Of a stretch of 64,000 nt of DNA, positions 32,833 to 42,405 are shown piece after piece. The DNA lies in NCBI RefSeq assembly GCF_003482105.1, contig NZ_QULM01000001.1, forward strand, positions 1,054,001 to 1,118,000. The letters run 5' to 3'. The notes below the pieces were generated by a model. The model was not told the origin of the DNA, searched no databases, and was given only the letters and a program-made list of their open reading frames with translations. The stretch is from Coprococcus sp. OM04-5BH. GTDB lineage: Bacteria > Bacillota > Clostridia > Lachnospirales > Lachnospiraceae. How positions within the stretch are numbered: position 1 is the first letter of the stretch; every line of letters begins with the position of its first letter. The position numbers were made by a program, and so were the translations under genes.

Positions 32833-33315
32833 TTAAGCACTCGGCAGGTAGATCCAGTCGTGCATCAGGCACACGCTGGGTTCGTCCTCCCTTGGAACCA
32901 GACGGTAGGTACATTCCCCATAGACCGTGCGTTTGTCCTCGATCTCCATGCCATAGGCTTTATAAAAGCGGTATTCCAGATTGGAGATGATACAGCACAG
33001 GGTTTGCAGAGCCTCCCTCTGAGCTGATACGATCAGGTCACGGTCAATGCTGCGCTTCAAAAACAGCAGCGACTTGTAAAGCTGTACCTCTGTGCGGTAA
33101 GGGCGGCAGTCTTTCGTTTCCAGCCATCCGCAAAAAGCGACCGGTCCGCTCTGGATCACACTGCGGTCCGGGTGATAATACTCGTAGCAGTCCAGGTTTG
33201 CCGTATTCAGAAGATAGAGCATTTCCCGGACTTCATTTTCCGGCATGTCGTAAAACCGCAAAAGTGAGCGGTAAAGATGGACATAGCCGGGAATGGAAAT
33301 AATGGTATTTACCAT
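32833..33315 (-). CDS. Conserved ICE protein, unrecognised
   Basis: 160 soluble residues with NTANLDCYEYYHPDRSVIQSGPVAFCGWLETKDCRPYRTEVQLY and a helical middle. No family recognised. aaggaggattttatttt precedes the ATG. It lies immediately downstream of the adhesin gene in the same orientation and its end touches the distal AbiEi operator. Confidence 0.7.
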   Translation of the reverse strand: MVNTIISIPGYVHLYRSLLRFYDMPENEVREMLYLLNTANLDCYEYYHPDRSVIQSGPVAFCGWLETKDCRPYRTEVQLYKSLLFLKRSIDRDLIVSAQREALQTLCCIISNLEYRFYKAYGMEIEDKRTVYGECTYRLVPREDEPSVCLMHDWIYLPSA

Positions 33316-33377
33316 AAAATAAAATCCTCCTTGTAAACAGCAGGTGCGGGAGCTTTTGCCCCCGCACCGTCTAAAAT

Positions 33378-36300
33378 CTATATTTCGTTATCTACTTTCA
33401 CGAGTTTTCCCATGACAAGGAAGCGTCCTGTGCCGCCCGGCGTACAGGTAGAAAGGGTCAGTACCTTATCGCTGCAGGTCACAGTCACATCACTTTCCAC
33501 CGCAGAACGTTCCTTCATAGCTGTAAGCCAGGTAGTATAAGCACCGTCATCCTTCCAGGAAAGCTGCCAGGGAGAAGTTTCACTGCCGGATTCTTCCGGC
33601 TTTGCTGCAAAAGCCGCAAAGATCTCCATGACATAACCACCCTTCGGAGTAACGAGATACATCTGCCTGTGAGCATCAAAGTAACTTTGTTCATCGTACC
33701 GGTTCAGCAGCGCAAACATGGAACCATCCCGCATATTATGACCATAAATGATCGTATTGCGGTCTGAAAAATCTGCCCGGTTTTCATAATCGGCAAACAG
33801 GCAGCCAACCTTGTTATAGGTTCCGTCATAAAGATGGTTCAGGTAATATTCGTTGTTGTCGGTCTGCGTTACCGGATAATTGAGCACCGTATCAGGAAGG
33901 GAAAGCCATCCGATGATGTCCGGTCCATTTTCACGGAGCGTTTCAAAGTCTACCGAAGGCAGGACAATATCGGCATCGTCCCGTTTTGGTTCTGTCGGAT
34001 CGGGTGCCGACTCCGGGGAAGCTGTCTGCTCCGGTACTTCCACATATCCGGCAAGATCTCGATAGGCATCTTTACTCTTAGCATACTGGTTCAAGTCACG
34101 GAACACCAAAAAACCGCTGCCAAGAGCCACCAGAACGCAAAGTGAAAGGACAGAAACCCCGACAGCCGTTCTTTTCGGGGAAGTCCTGCTGTATTTTCCC
34201 TTTTTGAAATAATACACAGCAAATACGCTGCCGCCGATCAGTGCGGCTGCCAGCAGTCCGCCATACAGGAAAATATACGGATCATCCCCGGTCTGCGGTA
34301 CCGGCTTTTGAGGGGTGGAAGGATTGGAGGGAACAGAAGGCTTTTCCGGGTTCTTTGGGTTATCCGGCTTTTCCGGTTTTTCATTAAAGAACTGGACTGT
34401 AGATGTCTGATCTGCCTTAATCTCCACCGTAGCGGCATCAGGAATGATGTAATCCTTGCTTGCCCGGTTTGCAACTTCTGTTACGGTATAAATACCGACA
34501 CGAAGGCCCTTAACTTCAATCACGCCGGATTTTGGAGTGGTGAATGTCTCGCAGTAGGAGCCGTCCGCACTCTTAACCTCGATGGCAAAACCATCTTTGC
34601 GCCCGTCGCTGGAATCCTTTGTGATCTTTAAGTTGCCGCGGTAAGCCTCATTGGTAAATCCGTGCCCGGCTTCTCCATTCTCCACAACTGCAATCTGTCC
34701 ATCTTCTGTGATGGAGAAATAGTAAGCGTTTGGATCAGGCTGATAGCCCTCCGGCGCTTTGCTTTCTTTGATAAAGTAGCCGCCAGCCAGAAGGTTTTCC
34801 GCCGTATGATAGCCTGCATCGGTTTCTTTCAGCGTACCGATCTTTTGATCGTCAGGATCATATTCCTGGTTGGCGTTGGAATCCGCATACAGGTCAAACA
34901 CTGCACCGGACAGGAAGCGCAGGAAAGAATTCTTGTCTTTCTTATCCTCCTTTTCCACAGGGGAAGGTTCCTCCACAGCTTCGGTTTTGGTTACCTGAAC
35001 ACTGCCGCGGATCAGGGTGTTTTCCACACGGATCTCGATATGCTGTCCGTCTGCACCGATATATACATGGTGCTGCTGCGGGCTTACCGTATAAAGGTCA
35101 GGGGCAGAGATCTCCTTGACGATCCAGTGTCCGTAAGGAATGTTCTCAAAGGAAAAACTGCCGTCTTTTCCGGTAATAGCAGTAAGCAGCGCATTTTCTT
35201 CAGTAAATTCTTCGGTATCAGGTCTAAACAGACCCATGAGTGCACCGGCAAGCGTGACATCCTCGCCGCCTTCCGGGTTTTCCCCGACTTTTACACCGTC
35301 TACACGCCCACGGAGAAGTTCATTGGAAACAGCCTCGCCTTCATTGACAAGGATCTGTACCAGGGCGGTTTCCTGACCAGCATACTCAAAGACAACCGGA
35401 TATTCCTGATCCGAAAGGATATAGGCGCCGTTGGTTGTGCGTTCCTTGACATAATAGCTGCCAAAAGGCAGGTCGGAAGCGAAGGAAGCGCTGTAACCGC
35501 CGGATTCCACAGACGAAACAGAGACCACTTCCAGAAGTCCACCTGCCGGGATCACGCTGCCATCTGCCGCCGTCAGGTCTGCGGAAGCATAAAGTCCAAA
35601 GGAAATATCCTTATATTCCTCGTTCATGCCAAGACCGAACAGGTCATCGGTCTCCATTGCCTTGAAAAGTGTGACATCCACTTTCTGGCGTTCGTCATAA
35701 AGACCGGCCGCTGTCTGTGTAACCTCTACGGTCTCACCCGCATAGGTCAGTTCCACATATTCCGGTTGAGGATTCAGCACACAGCCGGAAGGAGCCTGAC
35801 GTTCCTCCAGCCGGTAACGGCCGAGATAAAGGAGCCCGCTTTTTGCTGAACCGTCCTCGCCGGTCGTAAGTGTTTCCACAACCGTATCTTTTGCTGCCCG
35901 CAAGGTACCGTCACCGGTATAAATATCTTCATCTGCGATCACATCATAGACCGCTCCGGGAAGTCCGGCAACCTCATATACCGGTTGGTACAGTCCGTCG
36001 TTTTCCTGGACAGAAGCAAATACTTCTCCGGTCTTTGTGATGGTAAGCTGGCCTTTCTGCGGCATATTGTACTGCGTGACCGTCGCAACCGCCTCGCTGC
36101 CGTCAATGGTAAACGGTACCGGCTGGTCGGAAAGCACATAGCCGTAAGGAGCAGCTACCTCATAAAGTTCATAATCCCCGGCGGCCAAAGGCTCCGGCAG
36201 CATCAGCCAGCCCTCGTCAGAAACATAGAAGGTATCCAGTGTTTCCGGGTTCGGATAGTAGACGGTCTGGGTGATAAATTCCCCGGTGGAAAGATCCTTG

Positions 36301-38288
36301 ATCTGAAAACCGGTTCCGGTCACAGGGATAATCTTTCCGGTCTCTGCGTCACATTTTTCAACTTTCAGACGGGCTGTGATGGTGCGGTTGTTCAGGATAT
36401 AGCTGTAAGTCTTTCCGTCAGAGGAAATGAATACCGTAAAGTCCGGGACAAAGGCTTTGCCTTCCTCGCCTGCGATTTGATGGACCGTATAATGCCCATA
36501 CGGAAGCGGTTTACTGGAAGCAAAACCATCCGCATCCGTGGTAAGAAGGTCGCGTTCACTTTCCTTTGCCGCGTCATAGCTTCCGGCTGCCTTTAAGTAA
36601 ATTTCAAAGACTGCGCCTGCTTCCGGGCGTTCGATGATACCGGCATTGGGATCGTCGGTATTTTCGCCCTCAGGCACATCCGGGTCCAGGTCATCGGTGT
36701 GCTTGACAAGCTGGATATTTCCGTAAATAACCGTTTCCGTCACCTGATTTTCTGTGGTATTGAGTTCCACTTCATACAGGGAAGGGGATGCACCCACTTC
36801 ATAAACGGTTTCATTCAGAAGATACCCGGTGCTCGGTTCGATTTCCCGGATCGTCCAGCCATCCCCGCATACATAATAGCGGGTCATAAAGCTGCCATCC
36901 GGTCCGGTAGTATAAGTGTCGATCAGTTCGCCATCACGGAAGATCCCATAGGTCGCCCCTGCAAGCGTGGCGTCCCCCTGGGCATTTCCGGTATCAGCGT
37001 CGCTCTTTACCACATGGACGCGGAACTTCTTCAGGATATTGCTGAAATGTACCGAAGAAGTTTGCTCGCTTTCAATGGTCACGTACTGTGCGGAAGGGGT
37101 CACATAGCGGTCCACCGGCAGCTCTTTTACCAGATAGGTTCCCGGCAGGAGCTTCTTTTCAATCTGGCCGTTTTCTCCGGTCGTGACTTCCTCATTGACT
37201 TCATTTCCCAAAATGTCCGTACCGGAAATATGGAAGGTGATACCGGAAACAATGCCGTCCTCACTGGTCTTGACAAGTTTTGCAGTACCGTAAGTTTCCG
37301 TTTTGATCTTTACAAAGAAGGAAACCGGATCGCTGGCGCCGGTCATCATGGTCTGGTAGCCTGGTCTGCCCCAGATCAGCATGTCATTTGCCACCGGGAT
37401 ATTCTTTCGGAATTCAAACAGCACCGGGTCCATCATCATCTGCCTGCTGGTAAAGGTGTATTCATTTCCGTTTCTTGTCACAGAAACGCCGCTGCCTTTC
37501 AAAGCCTCCAGGTCGATCTTCAAGTTGTTGGTATCTGTGACCGTCAGGGTATAGACCTTTTTTTCTACATCCCATTTCAGTTCCAGTTCCGGTGCTTCGC
37601 TTTTCTTAGAAGAAGTAAAGGAAGGGACTGTGGAATGGGAAGCGACCTGTGCCAGAATCCAGTCATAGGCTTTTTCAGCCGGTCGTCCGGCGATCACGCT
37701 GAAATACTGGTCACCATCTGCGTGGCCGTTTCCGTGGCGGCTGTACGGATCGCTTCTAAGCTGCTGCTGGTATTCCCAAAGGATGATCTGGGTTGCCATC
37801 TTATAGTCATCCTCGTTGATCCCGGAAACAGGGAGCACCGCACCGGGTTTCCAGCCATAGATCGCAGTCAGGGTGATCCCCCTCCTTGCCTCGGCAGGAA
37901 GCAGGTTCAGGTATTGGCTGTTGGTCCCGCTTTCTGAAACATAGGTGTTTTCCGAAGTATGGTAAGGAATCCCGCTCTCCACACAGTAAACCTGATGGCT
38001 GATCCCGTCAGAATCCGTCAGCATATAGTGCCGGTAAGCATTGCCCCCGGAACTGGTGTGTACGTCGATGGTTCCGTCTGCATGGTAGGCAAGATAGGTG
38101 TAAGGTGCCGGGGCGCGGTAGTGGTTTCCATCAGAGCCCACATACTGGTCGCCCAGCCAGGAGCTTGCTGTTTGTCCGACAGACATGGCAAAAGCCTGAG
38201 CCGGAAGAAGCCCCAAAATGCTTGCCATACAAAGCAAAAACGCCAACAGCTTGCGAAAGCCGCGGCGCCTGGTTATGATATGTTCCAT
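33378..38288 (-). CDS. Thioester/Cna-B repeat adhesin fused to a class B sortase
   Basis: 1,636 residues in one uninterrupted frame. A signal peptide ends near AQAFA (about 33). A thioester-domain-like head follows, with VYCVESG (Cys about 101) and ATQIILWEY (Gln about 166). Then come about nine SpaA/Cna-B-like repeats (about 335-1310), each with KxxxxxG-type starts and LPxGxYxVxE-type ends, and a Pro-rich stalk. The sortase motif PQTGDDP (about 1330) is followed by TM1 and a Lys patch, then TM2 (RTAVGVSVLSL...) and a class B sortase domain with His in IIYGHNMRDG (about 1518), Cys in LSTCTPGG (about 1616) and Arg in TGRFLVMG. Substrate and enzyme are normally separate genes. There is no internal Met between them. 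Confidence 0.9.
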   Translation of the reverse strand: MEHIITRRRGFRKLLAFLLCMASILGLLPAQAFAMSVGQTASSWLGDQYVGSDGNHYRAPAPYTYLAYHADGTIDVHTSSGGNAYRHYMLTDSDGISHQVYCVESGIPYHTSENTYVSESGTNSQYLNLLPAEARRGITLTAIYGWKPGAVLPVSGINEDDYKMATQIILWEYQQQLRSDPYSRHGNGHADGDQYFSVIAGRPAEKAYDWILAQVASHSTVPSFTSSKKSEAPELELKWDVEKKVYTLTVTDTNNLKIDLEALKGSGVSVTRNGNEYTFTSRQMMMDPVLFEFRKNIPVANDMLIWGRPGYQTMMTGASDPVSFFVKIKTETYGTAKLVKTSEDGIVSGITFHISGTDILGNEVNEEVTTGENGQIEKKLLPGTYLVKELPVDRYVTPSAQYVTIESEQTSSVHFSNILKKFRVHVVKSDADTGNAQGDATLAGATYGIFRDGELIDTYTTGPDGSFMTRYYVCGDGWTIREIEPSTGYLLNETVYEVGASPSLYEVELNTTENQVTETVIYGNIQLVKHTDDLDPDVPEGENTDDPNAGIIERPEAGAVFEIYLKAAGSYDAAKESERDLLTTDADGFASSKPLPYGHYTVHQIAGEEGKAFVPDFTVFISSDGKTYSYILNNRTITARLKVEKCDAETGKIIPVTGTGFQIKDLSTGEFITQTVYYPNPETLDTFYVSDEGWLMLPEPLAAGDYELYEVAAPYGYVLSDQPVPFTIDGSEAVATVTQYNMPQKGQLTITKTGEVFASVQENDGLYQPVYEVAGLPGAVYDVIADEDIYTGDGTLRAAKDTVVETLTTGEDGSAKSGLLYLGRYRLEERQAPSGCVLNPQPEYVELTYAGETVEVTQTAAGLYDERQKVDVTLFKAMETDDLFGLGMNEEYKDISFGLYASADLTAADGSVIPAGGLLEVVSVSSVESGGYSASFASDLPFGSYYVKERTTNGAYILSDQEYPVVFEYAGQETALVQILVNEGEAVSNELLRGRVDGVKVGENPEGGEDVTLAGALMGLFRPDTEEFTEENALLTAITGKDGSFSFENIPYGHWIVKEISAPDLYTVSPQQHHVYIGADGQHIEIRVENTLIRGSVQVTKTEAVEEPSPVEKEDKKDKNSFLRFLSGAVFDLYADSNANQEYDPDDQKIGTLKETDAGYHTAENLLAGGYFIKESKAPEGYQPDPNAYYFSITEDGQIAVVENGEAGHGFTNEAYRGNLKITKDSSDGRKDGFAIEVKSADGSYCETFTTPKSGVIEVKGLRVGIYTVTEVANRASKDYIIPDAATVEIKADQTSTVQFFNEKPEKPDNPKNPEKPSVPSNPSTPQKPVPQTGDDPYIFLYGGLLAAALIGGSVFAVYYFKKGKYSRTSPKRTAVGVSVLSLCVLVALGSGFLVFRDLNQYAKSKDAYRDLAGYVEVPEQTASPESAPDPTEPKRDDADIVLPSVDFETLRENGPDIIGWLSLPDTVLNYPVTQTDNNEYYLNHLYDGTYNKVGCLFADYENRADFSDRNTIIYGHNMRDGSMFALLNRYDEQSYFDAHRQMYLVTPKGGYVMEIFAAFAAKPEESGSETSPWQLSWKDDGAYTTWLTAMKERSAVESDVTVTCSDKVLTLSTCTPGGTGRFLVMGKLVKVDNEI

Positions 38289-38327
38289 GAAAAAATCCTC
38301 ACTTTCATAAAATCTAAAAGGACAGCC

Positions 38328-39440
38328 TTATTTGCTGTCCTTGTCGTCAAAATCATCCTCGGAAAGATATTCCGGTTCCCCGTATGCCTCATCCGGGTCA
38401 AAGCCTTCTCCATAACCGTCATCCTCAAATTCCGCATCGTCCTCGGCCTGCTGTTTCGGACGCACGATTTTTACATAGTAACCGATCCCGCCGACCGCAA
38501 GTAAGGCAGCAAGGATAAACAGGATCGTGCCGACACTGCCGGTCTCTTTCTTCGGCTTTTCCGGTTCAGCCGGTTTTTCGGTTTCCGTCGGCTTTTCTTT
38601 TCCTTTGCAGCCACTCAAGTCATTTTTGCAGACCGGACAGCCGGTATTGACTTTTCCTGCCTCACATTTTTCGGTGCAGTTGCAGCTTTCTTCCTGGGGA
38701 ATCATGCTCATGCTGCCATTGTTCTTTTCTGCAAGCGCCATCAGGTCGGACTCTGTGACGCCGTTTAAGAAGTAGACATTGTTATCTTCCCGTTTCCCGT
38801 CGATCACCAGATAAAAGACATTGCCCGCGTCCGTAGTGATGGTGTAAAACTGTTTTTCCCCATCCGTACCGCTGATATTGTCCTGTACCGTTCCGGTGCC
38901 TTCCGGGGTAAATGCACCTTCCGGGATCGCAGAAGTATTTTCCTGCTGTCCGGTACTGTTATCTGAACCGGAAGAATTTCCGCCGCCGGAAGGGGTTGCA
39001 GCGTTTGAGCCGGAAGGTTTTTCTTCCTTAGGCGGTTTTGTCTGTGTACCGGACGGACTCTGGGGTGCTGCCGCAACAGGTTTCTTTTCAGGAGCCGGTT
39101 CTTTGTAATACGGATTATCCAGCTTTACCACATCAGAACGGTTGCCGGCATAATCTTTTGCGTATATGCTTACCTGTTTTTCTGTTCCTGCATAATCTTT
39201 TAGTGCAACCGACGCTTTCCCATCGGTGAGGGAGTTGATACGGTTTTCATCAACAAAGACCGCCTCCACGCCGGATAGATCGTCACTGCTTTCTATTTTC
39301 AGGGCATCGCCCTCCAGGGAAGCAGTCAGCGTTGGCGGTGTGGTGTCTTTGGAACCGCCGGCATGAGCCGTTACAGGTAATGCGCTGACACTTACAAGAA
39401 GCGTAAGCGCCAGCAGCAGGGAAAGTTTTTTAAGCCTCAT
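38328..39440 (-). CDS. CD1107-family mobile element protein (DUF4366)
   Basis: 370 residues from the ATG at 39440 (gaaggaggatgtgc upstream). Signal peptide, an Ig-like N-terminal part (DTTPPTLTASLEGDALKIESSDD), a Pro/Ser/Gly-rich linker, a DUF4366 domain (KQFYTITTDAGNVFYLVIDGKREDNNVYFLN), a Cys-rich cluster (CNCTEKCEAGKVNTGCPVC), one TM and an acidic cytosolic tail. A surface protein of the CTn transfer operon. Function unknown; probably part of the mating channel or cell contact. Confidence 0.92.
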   Translation of the reverse strand: MRLKKLSLLLALTLLVSVSALPVTAHAGGSKDTTPPTLTASLEGDALKIESSDDLSGVEAVFVDENRINSLTDGKASVALKDYAGTEKQVSIYAKDYAGNRSDVVKLDNPYYKEPAPEKKPVAAAPQSPSGTQTKPPKEEKPSGSNAATPSGGGNSSGSDNSTGQQENTSAIPEGAFTPEGTGTVQDNISGTDGEKQFYTITTDAGNVFYLVIDGKREDNNVYFLNGVTESDLMALAEKNNGSMSMIPQEESCNCTEKCEAGKVNTGCPVCKNDLSGCKGKEKPTETEKPAEPEKPKKETGSVGTILFILAALLAVGGIGYYVKIVRPKQQAEDDAEFEDDGYGEGFDPDEAYGEPEYLSEDDFDDKDSK

Positions 39441-39675
39441 GCACATCCTCCTTCTCCTGCGGCAAAACAGTTTCCGAAGGGGCTGCCTGCTGTGATTTCA
39501 AAAAATCCGCAAGCTGCTGGGGCGTCAGTTTGAAACTGCGCGCCACCGCCACATAATCGGTATTTTCCAGTTCTGTTTTCTGTTCCTCCAGCTTATGGAG
39601 CTTTGCCTGCATTTCCGCAATCTTTGTTTTGGTCTTTTCAATTTCCTTTTCCAGTTTTTCAATTTTAGGATTCAA
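39430..39675 (-). CDS. DUF4315 family protein
   Basis: 81 residues: a coiled coil (IEKLEKEIEKTKTKIAEMQAKLHKLEEQKTELE) and the conserved FKLTPQQLADFLKSQ. Start TTG at 39675 seven nt after ggagg. It overlaps the CD1107 gene start and lies between CD1107 and CD1108 genes, the usual order in this ICE family. Role unknown. Confidence 0.88.
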   Translation of the reverse strand: MNPKIEKLEKEIEKTKTKIAEMQAKLHKLEEQKTELENTDYVAVARSFKLTPQQLADFLKSQQAAPSETVLPQEKEDVHEA

Positions 39676-39693
39676 TTTATTACCTCCAATCTG

Positions 39694-42372
39694 TTAAGGC
39701 AGACGCCCAAATGTATAAAAATGCTGCTGCCAGTAGCTTGTATTGATGTTTGCATAAGAAATCGGGTCTCCACAGTGGATCATCATTCCATTTCCCACAT
39801 AGATCCCTACATGGCTTGCGCCGCTGGTGTTGTAGGTTCCCTGGAAGAAGATCAGGTCGCCCGGTTTTGCATCCGCACTTGATACCGGCGTACATACACC
39901 TAAAAGACCATCCGCGGTCAGCCTTCCAAAATTCCAGCCAACGCCGCAGTTGTTGATTACCCAGGACACATAGCCGGAACAGTCAAAGGAAGTGGAAGGG
40001 CTTGCGCCTCCCCATACATACGGATAGCCAAGATATTTTTCCGCCTCGGCCATCATTGCGGCAAACTGTTCATCTGCAAGGGCTTCCGGTGGAATGTCAT
40101 AATCGAAGTAGTTTCCTGTGCCGCCTGAACCAACTTCCGGCAGGTGCCGTTCGCTGGTATCGCCGGTATCGGCAAAATACAGGGGATTCAAATACTGGCC
40201 GTCAACCAGGACTTCTAAATGCAGGTGGGGACCGGTAGAATTTCCGGTATTTCCGACCTTTGCGATCACATCCCCGGCTTTGACTTCCTGACCGACAGAA
40301 ACAAGGATCTGGGAACAGTGCCCGTATTTGGTCGTCAGGGTATGTCCTTCGTATGCCTCGCCTTCAATGGCAACACATAAGCCATAACCGCCGGCATTTC
40401 CCGCAAGGGTGACCGTTCCGTCATGCCCGGCAAGGATCTCTGTGCCCTCCGGCATTCCGATGTCCACACCGGTGTGATAGTTCTTTTCCCCACTGATGGG
40501 ATGTACCCGGTAGCCGTAATAGCTGGTCACATAAGGGAGCCAGTTGGTGCCAAAGACATTTTTGACATACTGGCGGTTTCCTTTTGTCTGCAGCAGGATC
40601 TCGCAGATCTCTTTCTGGTCTGCGTTCATCCGGGAAACGACCAGGTTTTCCAGAGGTATAACCGTGAGTTTGACATTTAAGATGCGCCATTCATAAGGCA
40701 CTTCCTCCTGGGTTTCTTCTCTGGTTTCCGGGTCAACGGAAGTTTCTGTGCGATAACGGATCTCGGTTTCTTCTGAAAAGGACAGGGTATATTGTTCCTG
40801 GAAAAGCTGCTGCAGCACGCTTTCCACTTCATCGTAAGTAAATCCCTGATAAGCAGAAGTCAGATACCCCATCAGCACATACGGGTCATGCTCGATTGCG
40901 CCCAGGTTATATCGGTATTCGTCATAGCCGGGGCGGTCTGATTCCACCCGGTCTATTTCCATTTGCAGATCCGTTTCCCATTCGGTATAGGTAAGCTCCG
41001 CCTGGTTGATGTCCTGATCATCTGCAAGATAGGTAGAAGCAGCCAGACTTCCCAAACCGCCGGTCCCGATATTGGAGAACGTGGAAAACAGGGACGTGAT
41101 CAGGAAAATTACCAAAAGGAGAAGCAGGAGGACAAGGCAGATTACAGGGTGTCGTTTGACCGCATGGACAATACCGACGCTGACCCTCTCTGTTGCGACT
41201 GCGGCATTTTTTGCCTGTTTCCCGGCTTCACGGGCAGCCTTGGCATACTGCCTTTTCAGTTTTTGTTTCTGCCATATCCGGGCAATCGCATGTTTCTTCA
41301 GCTCCGGGTGGTCGCTAAGAGCCTGCCGGTAAGCAAGTCTTGCGTTTGCTTTTGCTGATTTTTGCTGTAATTTCGCTGCCTTTCGGTAGGGGGCAGTTTT
41401 ATGCCGGTGATATGCCGTGCGAAGCCCTGCCTCGCCCACAAGTTCAGAGCGGTGGGCTGCCTTGATGCCCACATTTTCATCCTCTGCCTCATAAATCTTT
41501 TTATGAGCGTAACCAATGGCAGTATTGGCGCCCGCCTTGACCGGACGCAGGGGTACAGGTCCTTTTACATGGACCTTTTGGGATTTGACCTCCTTTTCAA
41601 ATTTTAAGTGTTTTTTGGCTTTTCCGGTCTCCGGGTCGGAAACCGTCTCCATGCGCAGTTTCTTCCGGGCAGGTAGACGATTTTGCGCCTGCTCTGCTTT
41701 TTGTGCAGTCCGTTCCGCATTCCGTCTTGCATGGGTGAGCTTTTTATCCTTTGTCTCCGGCGGTAGTTCATCCGCAGTAAATTCCAGCTTGGATGTTTTC
41801 GGCGGTTCGCTATCCATACCCTTTTCCTTCTGCGCTGCCTGTTCCTCCGCCTGTGCCGCTTCCTGAAAACGCTGCTGATATTTGTTCCCATGCTGGTGTG
41901 TTCGGTAACGGTGTTCCTGACCGGATCTGTCTGTGCCGTTCGGTGGGGCTGAGCCTTCGGAAGAAGGAGCATATTTTCCGGTATCATGGTCTGTCACATC
42001 CTCTGTTACAAAAGAACGCCTGGAAGCCTCCTGCCGGAAATTGCTTCGCACGTTGTCCTGTATCGGGGGCGCTGTCCTGGTAGCATCCGGTGTCTCAAAG
42101 TGTTCCGAAAAACCATCCAAAGCGGTTGCATACGCTTCGCCCTGTTCCAGCAAGGACGCCGGTGTTTCCGGTGACAGATGGGAAAATTCCGTCTGTACAG
42201 GGATGTCCTGCCTGTGTGTCTTGCCGTTGACAGAAGAAGGGGTGTCCCGTGCCCTGCGCAGGTCAAAATCCTGTTCGGTCTGCCTGGCTGCCGGTTGATC
42301 CTCCCCGTGGGAATCACGCACCGGCATCCGGGTATCTTTGCGCTTCCTTTGAAATTCCCTGTCGTGTGCCAT
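39694..42372 (-). CDS. CD1108-family cell-wall hydrolase (M23 plus NlpC/P60)
   Basis: 892 residues from the ATG at 42372 (ggaggtgagaaca upstream). A long basic cytosolic/coiled N terminus, one TM (VICLVLLLLLLVIFLITSLF, about 415), then a VirB1-type module: an M23 peptidase (GYRVHPISGEKNYHTGVDIG and GNSTGPHLHLEV) and an NlpC/P60 domain with Cys in FDCSGYVSW and His in ASHVGIYVGN. It opens peptidoglycan for the mating channel. All catalytic residues visible are intact. Confidence 0.93.
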   Translation of the reverse strand: MAHDREFQRKRKDTRMPVRDSHGEDQPAARQTEQDFDLRRARDTPSSVNGKTHRQDIPVQTEFSHLSPETPASLLEQGEAYATALDGFSEHFETPDATRTAPPIQDNVRSNFRQEASRRSFVTEDVTDHDTGKYAPSSEGSAPPNGTDRSGQEHRYRTHQHGNKYQQRFQEAAQAEEQAAQKEKGMDSEPPKTSKLEFTADELPPETKDKKLTHARRNAERTAQKAEQAQNRLPARKKLRMETVSDPETGKAKKHLKFEKEVKSQKVHVKGPVPLRPVKAGANTAIGYAHKKIYEAEDENVGIKAAHRSELVGEAGLRTAYHRHKTAPYRKAAKLQQKSAKANARLAYRQALSDHPELKKHAIARIWQKQKLKRQYAKAAREAGKQAKNAAVATERVSVGIVHAVKRHPVICLVLLLLLLVIFLITSLFSTFSNIGTGGLGSLAASTYLADDQDINQAELTYTEWETDLQMEIDRVESDRPGYDEYRYNLGAIEHDPYVLMGYLTSAYQGFTYDEVESVLQQLFQEQYTLSFSEETEIRYRTETSVDPETREETQEEVPYEWRILNVKLTVIPLENLVVSRMNADQKEICEILLQTKGNRQYVKNVFGTNWLPYVTSYYGYRVHPISGEKNYHTGVDIGMPEGTEILAGHDGTVTLAGNAGGYGLCVAIEGEAYEGHTLTTKYGHCSQILVSVGQEVKAGDVIAKVGNTGNSTGPHLHLEVLVDGQYLNPLYFADTGDTSERHLPEVGSGGTGNYFDYDIPPEALADEQFAAMMAEAEKYLGYPYVWGGASPSTSFDCSGYVSWVINNCGVGWNFGRLTADGLLGVCTPVSSADAKPGDLIFFQGTYNTSGASHVGIYVGNGMMIHCGDPISYANINTSYWQQHFYTFGRLP

Positions 42373-42405
42373 TGTTCTCACCTCCGATCCATTTTAATTT
42401 TTGTC

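Noticed and set aside
36699..37937. 412-codon plus-strand frame (and 34662-35849, 395 codons) inside the adhesin gene
   Set aside because: Both are antisense to the repeat adhesin, whose signal peptide, repeats and sortase domain are continuous; antisense frames are long because of codon bias.
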